Shown: in pieces, positions 5,509 to 8,840 of the stretch | Position numbering within the stretch: the first letter of the stretch is position 1 | Layout: the number at the start of each line of letters is the position of its first letter | Origin: an uncultured Gemmatimonadota bacterium | Lineage (GTDB): Bacteria > Gemmatimonadota > Gemmatimonadetes > Gemmatimonadales > Gemmatimonadaceae | DNA length: 8,840 nucleotides | Direction of reading: 5' to 3' | NCBI GenBank assembly: GCA_903894655.1 | Contig: CAITQY010000122.1 | Location: forward strand, 1-8,840 | The notes under the pieces: generated by a model | The model's input: only the letters and a program-made list of their open reading frames with translations | The model's database searches: none | Told to the model about the DNA's origin: nothing | Translations under genes and position numbers: made by a program

Positions 5509-6939
5509 TCAGCTCTGGAACTTCTTCGCGTTGGCGACCACGTCGTCCACGCCACCGGCCATGAAGAAGGCCTGCTCCGGCAGGTTGTCGAACTCACCGG
5601 CGCAGATGCGCTCGAACGAGGAGATCGTCTCCTCGAGCTTCACATACTTGCCGGGGATGCCCGTGAACTGCTCGGCCACCGCGAACGGCTGCGACATGAA
5701 ACGCTGCAGACGACGCGCACGACCCACGATCTTCTTGTCGTCTTCGGACAGTTCGTCCATGCCAAGGATCGCGATGATATCCTGGAGCTCCTTGTAGCGC
5801 TGCAGGATACGCTGCGTGGTGGTGGCCGCGTTGTAGTGACGCTCACCGATGTACTGCGCGTCGAGAATGCGCGACGTCGAGTCGAGCGGGTCCACGGCGG
5901 GATAGATGCCGAGTTCGGTGATCTTACGGTTGAGCACGACCGTGGCGTCCAAGTGGGCGAACGCCGTGGCGGGCGCCGGATCGGTCAAGTCGTCGGCCGG
6001 CACGTAGATAGCCTGCACTGACGTGATCGAGCCGTTGCGCGTGGACGTGATGCGCTCCTGCAGTTCGCCCATTTCCGTGGCGAGCGTGGGCTGGTAGCCC
6101 ACGGCGCTCGGCATGCGGCCCAGCAGGGCGGACACTTCCGAACCGGCCTGCGTGAAGCGGAAGATGTTGTCGACGAACACGAGCACGTCGGCGTTCTCGA
6201 CGTCGCGGAAGTACTCGGCGACGGTGAGACCCGCGAGCGCAACGCGGAGACGGGCTCCCGGCGGCTCGTTCATCTGTCCGTAGATCAGCGCGACCTTGTC
6301 GAGAATGCCAGCTTCCTGGAACTCGAGATAGAGGTCGTTGCCTTCGCGCGTGCGCTCACCGACGCCACAGAACACGGACTTACCACCGTGTCCCTTCGCG
6401 ACGTTGTTGATGAGCTCCTGAATGATGACGGTCTTGCCAACGCCGGCGCCGCCAAAGAGTCCGATCTTTCCACCCTTCACGAACGGGGCCACGAGATCGA
6501 CAACCTTGATGCCCGTTTCGAAGACTTCGGTCTTCGGCAGGAGATCGACGAACTCCGGGCGCTTGCGGTGGATGGGCCAACGCAGCGCGTCCTTCGGGAT
6601 CGGGGCGCCTTCGTCTACCGGCTCACCGAGCACGTTCAGAATGCGACCGAGCGCAGGCGCGCCGACGGGGACGGTGATGGCGCCACCGGTGTCGATCACG
6701 TCCATGCCACGCGTGACGCCGTCGGTGCTCGACATGGCGACGGCGCGAACCTGGTTGCGACCGATGTGCTGCTGCACTTCGGCGGTCACGGAGATCACCT
6801 GTCCATCAGGTGCCGTGCCCTCCACCCGCACCGCGTTGTACAACTCGGGCAGATGACCGTTGTCGAAGGCCACGTCGATGACGGGACCGATAACCTGAAT
6901 GATCTTGCCGACAGTGGTCGGCGCGGCAGTGGTAGCCAT
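5509..6939 (-). CDS. atpD: F1F0 ATP synthase beta subunit (catalytic)
   Basis: This is the catalytic subunit of F1 (EC 7.1.2.2), making ATP from ADP and phosphate at the cytoplasmic face of the membrane. It is complete at 476 residues, close to the family norm. The N-terminal beta-barrel starts GKIIQVIGPVIDVAFD (11-26). The Walker A loop GGAGVGKT is at 163-170, with K169 and T170 binding phosphate and Mg. Catalytic E195 is in GERTREGND. Walker B is VLVFVD with D257. The alpha/beta signature PAVDPLDSTS is at 347-356, preceded by adenine-stacking Y346. DELSEDD at 395-401 is a conservative variant of the DELSEED torque loop. The start MATTAAPTT gives the usual N-terminus. No Shine-Dalgarno is evident in the 25-base gap after atpG. 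It is the third F1 gene of the atpA-atpG-atpD-atpC order. Confidence 0.98.
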   Translation of the reverse strand: MATTAAPTTVGKIIQVIGPVIDVAFDNGHLPELYNAVRVEGTAPDGQVISVTAEVQQHIGRNQVRAVAMSSTDGVTRGMDVIDTGGAITVPVGAPALGRILNVLGEPVDEGAPIPKDALRWPIHRKRPEFVDLLPKTEVFETGIKVVDLVAPFVKGGKIGLFGGAGVGKTVIIQELINNVAKGHGGKSVFCGVGERTREGNDLYLEFQEAGILDKVALIYGQMNEPPGARLRVALAGLTVAEYFRDVENADVLVFVDNIFRFTQAGSEVSALLGRMPSAVGYQPTLATEMGELQERITSTRNGSITSVQAIYVPADDLTDPAPATAFAHLDATVVLNRKITELGIYPAVDPLDSTSRILDAQYIGERHYNAATTTQRILQRYKELQDIIAILGMDELSEDDKKIVGRARRLQRFMSQPFAVAEQFTGIPGKYVKLEETISSFERICAGEFDNLPEQAFFMAGGVDDVVANAKKFQS

Positions 6940-6964
6940 GGGACTCTATATGGAGATAGGGAAA

Positions 6965-7834
6965 TCAGCCCTGCAGTGCCGATGCGCCGCCGACGATTTC
7001 GGCGATTTCCTGCGTGATCTGCGCCTGCCGCGCGGAGTTGTACGTGCGTTTGAGCAGTTGCAGCATCTCGGTCGCGTTGTCGGTGGCGTTCTTCATCGCC
7101 GTCCGACGCGCGCCCTGTTCACCCGCGGCCGTTTCCACGAGCGCCCGGTACACGGTGTTGCGCACATAGAGCGGCAACAGCGCTTCGAGGATCTCGTCAG
7201 CCGACGGCGCGAGAATGAAGTCGCGCGACAGCCCGGCACCGGTGGTCGTCGGTGCCACAACCGGCAGCACCTGTTCGGTGGCCGGCGGCGTGGAGAGCGC
7301 GGACTTGTACTTGGCGTAGGTCACGTGCACCGCATCGAGATCGCCCGACGCGAAGCGCGACATGAGCGCATCGATGAGCGACGTCGCATCGGCCGACGTG
7401 GGCTTGTCACTGATGTCGGCACGCTGCGATGCGAGGTCGCGACCGAGGTACTTGAAGAAGCCAATGCCCTTGCGACCGACGATGTGCAGCTCGACGCTGA
7501 TGCCCTTTCCTTCCAGCTCCGCGAGACGCGCCCGCGCCTCTCGCAGCAGGTTGGTGTTGAACGCGCCGCACAGGCCGCGATTCGCCGTGAGCACCACCAG
7601 CGCCACCTGCTTCACCTGCGCCGGGCGGCGAAGGAGCGGGAAGCGCTCCGCCAGCTCCGGCGTGTACACGTGCGACAGCACTTCGCCGAGCGCCAGCGCG
7701 TACGGACGCGCCGACGACACGCGATCCGCCGCGCGCTTCATCTTGGAGGTGGCGACCATTTCCATCGTGCGCGTGATCTTGCGCGTGTTCTCGACGGACT
7801 TGATGCGCCCCTTGAGTTCGCGGCCTTTGGCCAT
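6965..7834 (-). CDS. atpG: F1F0 ATP synthase gamma subunit
   Basis: This is the rotor shaft of F1: its N- and C-terminal helices form a coiled coil inside the alpha3beta3 ring and transmit rotation from the c-ring. It is complete at 289 residues, normal for bacteria. The N-terminal helix reads GRELKGRIKSVENTRKITRT (residues 4-23) followed by MEMVATSKMKRA, the conserved KITxxMxMVAxxKM motif. A central Rossmann-like part contains VVLTANRGLCGAFNTNL. The C-terminal helix carries the gamma signature ITQEIAEIVGGASA at 273-286. The start codon is one base after the atpA stop (TAA-G-ATG), so translation is probably coupled; no strong Shine-Dalgarno is seen. Nothing in the sequence looks truncated or altered. 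Confidence 0.97.
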   Translation of the reverse strand: MAKGRELKGRIKSVENTRKITRTMEMVATSKMKRAADRVSSARPYALALGEVLSHVYTPELAERFPLLRRPAQVKQVALVVLTANRGLCGAFNTNLLREARARLAELEGKGISVELHIVGRKGIGFFKYLGRDLASQRADISDKPTSADATSLIDALMSRFASGDLDAVHVTYAKYKSALSTPPATEQVLPVVAPTTTGAGLSRDFILAPSADEILEALLPLYVRNTVYRALVETAAGEQGARRTAMKNATDNATEMLQLLKRTYNSARQAQITQEIAEIVGGASALQG

Positions 7835-7835
7835 C

Positions 7836-8840
7836 TTACAGGCTCTTGGAGTACTGCTCGATGCCGCGCTTCAGCTCCGCTTCCATGTCCTTCGAAAGCG
7901 CCTTGCTGGTGCGCACCGTGTCGGCGACCTGCGGGAACTGCGCGCGCATGAACTCGAGGAATCCCTTCTCCCACGCGCGCACCTTGCCGGTGTCGATCGT
8001 ATCGAGGAGACCGTTGGTCACGGCGTAAATCACCATCACCTGCTCCTCGAACGGCATGGGCTGGTACTGGCCCTGCTTGAGGATTTCGACGGTGCGGGCA
8101 CCACGCTCCAACTGACGCTTGGTGGCGGGATCGAGATCCGACGCGAACGCGGCGAAGGCTTCGAGTTCGCGGAACTGCGCGAGGTCGAGACGCAGACGGC
8201 CCGCCACGCTCTTCATGGCCTTGGTCTGGGCCGAGCCACCGACGCGCGATACCGAGATACCGACGTTCACGGCCGGGCGAATGCCGGCGTTGAAGAGGTC
8301 CGTTTCCAGGAAGATCTGTCCATCGGTGATCGAGATGACGTTGGTCGGGATGTACGCCGACACGTCGCCGGCCTGCGTTTCGATGATCGGCAGCGCGGTG
8401 AGCGAGCCACCCGGCTTGAGGATCGTCTTGCCATCGACCACGCCGTCGTCTTCGCGCAGCTTGGCCGCGCGCTCGAGCAAACGGCTGTGGAGATAGAACA
8501 CGTCGCCCGGATAGGCTTCACGGCCCGGCGGACGGCGCAGGATCAGCGACAGCTGGCGATAGGCCGCGGCCTGCTTGGACAAGTCGTCGTACACACACAA
8601 CGTGGGCTTGCCCTCGTTGTACATGAAGTACTCGGCCATCGCACAGCCCGAATAGGGCGCGATGTAGAGCATCGGCGCTGGATCGGAGGCCGAGGCGGCG
8701 ACGATGATGGTGTACTCGAGCGCGCCGGCCGTGCGGAGACGCTCGACGACCGTGGCGATCGTGGACGCCTTCTGACCGATGGCGACGTAGACGCAGACGA
8801 CGCCCTGGCCCTTCTGATTGATGATCGTGTCGATGGCCAC
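7836..8840 (-). CDS. atpA: F1F0 ATP synthase alpha subunit, C-terminal 334 residues (5' part outside window)
   Basis: This is the non-catalytic nucleotide-binding subunit of the F1 ring. The window holds the last 334 of an expected 500 or so residues; the first codon here (GTG) is an internal valine of the helix after the P-loop (VAIDTIINQKG), so Walker A lies just beyond the edge. Visible are YVAIGQKAS (18-26), the Walker B region LCVYDDLSK (81-89), SLTALPIIETQAGDVSAYIP (146-165), and the signature PAVNVGISVS at 189-198, followed at once by the arginine finger R199 in SRVGGSAQ, which completes the catalytic site on beta. The C-terminal helical domain follows to the TAA stop. It is the first F1 gene seen here; the delta and F0 genes would be expected further upstream. 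Confidence 0.97.
   Translation of the reverse strand: MAIDTIINQKGQGVVCVYVAIGQKASTIATVVERLRTAGALEYTIIVAASASDPAPMLYIAPYSGCAMAEYFMYNEGKPTLCVYDDLSKQAAAYRQLSLILRRPPGREAYPGDVFYLHSRLLERAAKLREDDGVVDGKTILKPGGSLTALPIIETQAGDVSAYIPTNVISITDGQIFLETDLFNAGIRPAVNVGISVSRVGGSAQTKAMKSVAGRLRLDLAQFRELEAFAAFASDLDPATKRQLERGARTVEILKQGQYQPMPFEEQVMVIYAVTNGLLDTIDTGKVRAWEKGFLEFMRAQFPQVADTVRTSKALSKDMEAELKRGIEQYSKSL

Noticed and set aside
6899..7951. A 350-codon open frame on the plus strand across atpG
   Set aside because: It is antisense to atpG and to the ends of atpD and atpA, arginine- and histidine-rich and without domains. The minus-strand genes fully explain this stretch.

Overview
The window is a GC-rich bacterial chromosome segment in which every supported gene lies on the minus strand, so transcription runs from right to left. 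The most likely source is a member of the Gemmatimonadota (Gemmatimonas-like) or a neighbouring Bacteroidota/Chlorobi-type lineage. This is inferred from the pairing of a very short ATP synthase epsilon subunit with a large TonB-dependent receptor carrying an N-terminal carboxypeptidase-regulatory-like domain, and from the high GC content. No rRNA or marker gene confirms it.

Right half (5235-8840): the 3' part of an F-type ATP synthase operon in the classical order atpA (truncated by the window edge), atpG, atpD, atpC. The genes are tightly packed, with gaps of 1, 25 and 4 bases. They encode the F1 alpha, gamma, beta and epsilon subunits: the alpha/beta catalytic ring, the central rotor shaft and its small epsilon foot. 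Epsilon is only 89 residues and lacks the C-terminal helical hairpin used for autoinhibition in other bacteria. A stem-loop follows atpC.

Middle (3952-4989): a stand-alone LytTR-family transcriptional regulator. Its DNA-binding domain looks intact, but its receiver-like domain lacks all the residues needed for aspartate phosphorylation. No histidine kinase gene is present in the window. A perfect 14-bp inverted repeat follows its stop codon.

Left half (1-3828): a putative promoter and a leader of about 260 bases carrying a 15-bp tandem repeat and an 8-bp direct repeat, then a 1038-residue TonB-dependent outer-membrane receptor. Two bases after its stop codon begins an unrecognised exported protein that runs off the left edge. 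These two genes probably form a transcription unit for outer-membrane uptake or surface function. The LytTR gene immediately upstream is a reasonable but unproven candidate regulator. There is no sign of mobile elements, CRISPR arrays, tRNA or rRNA genes.
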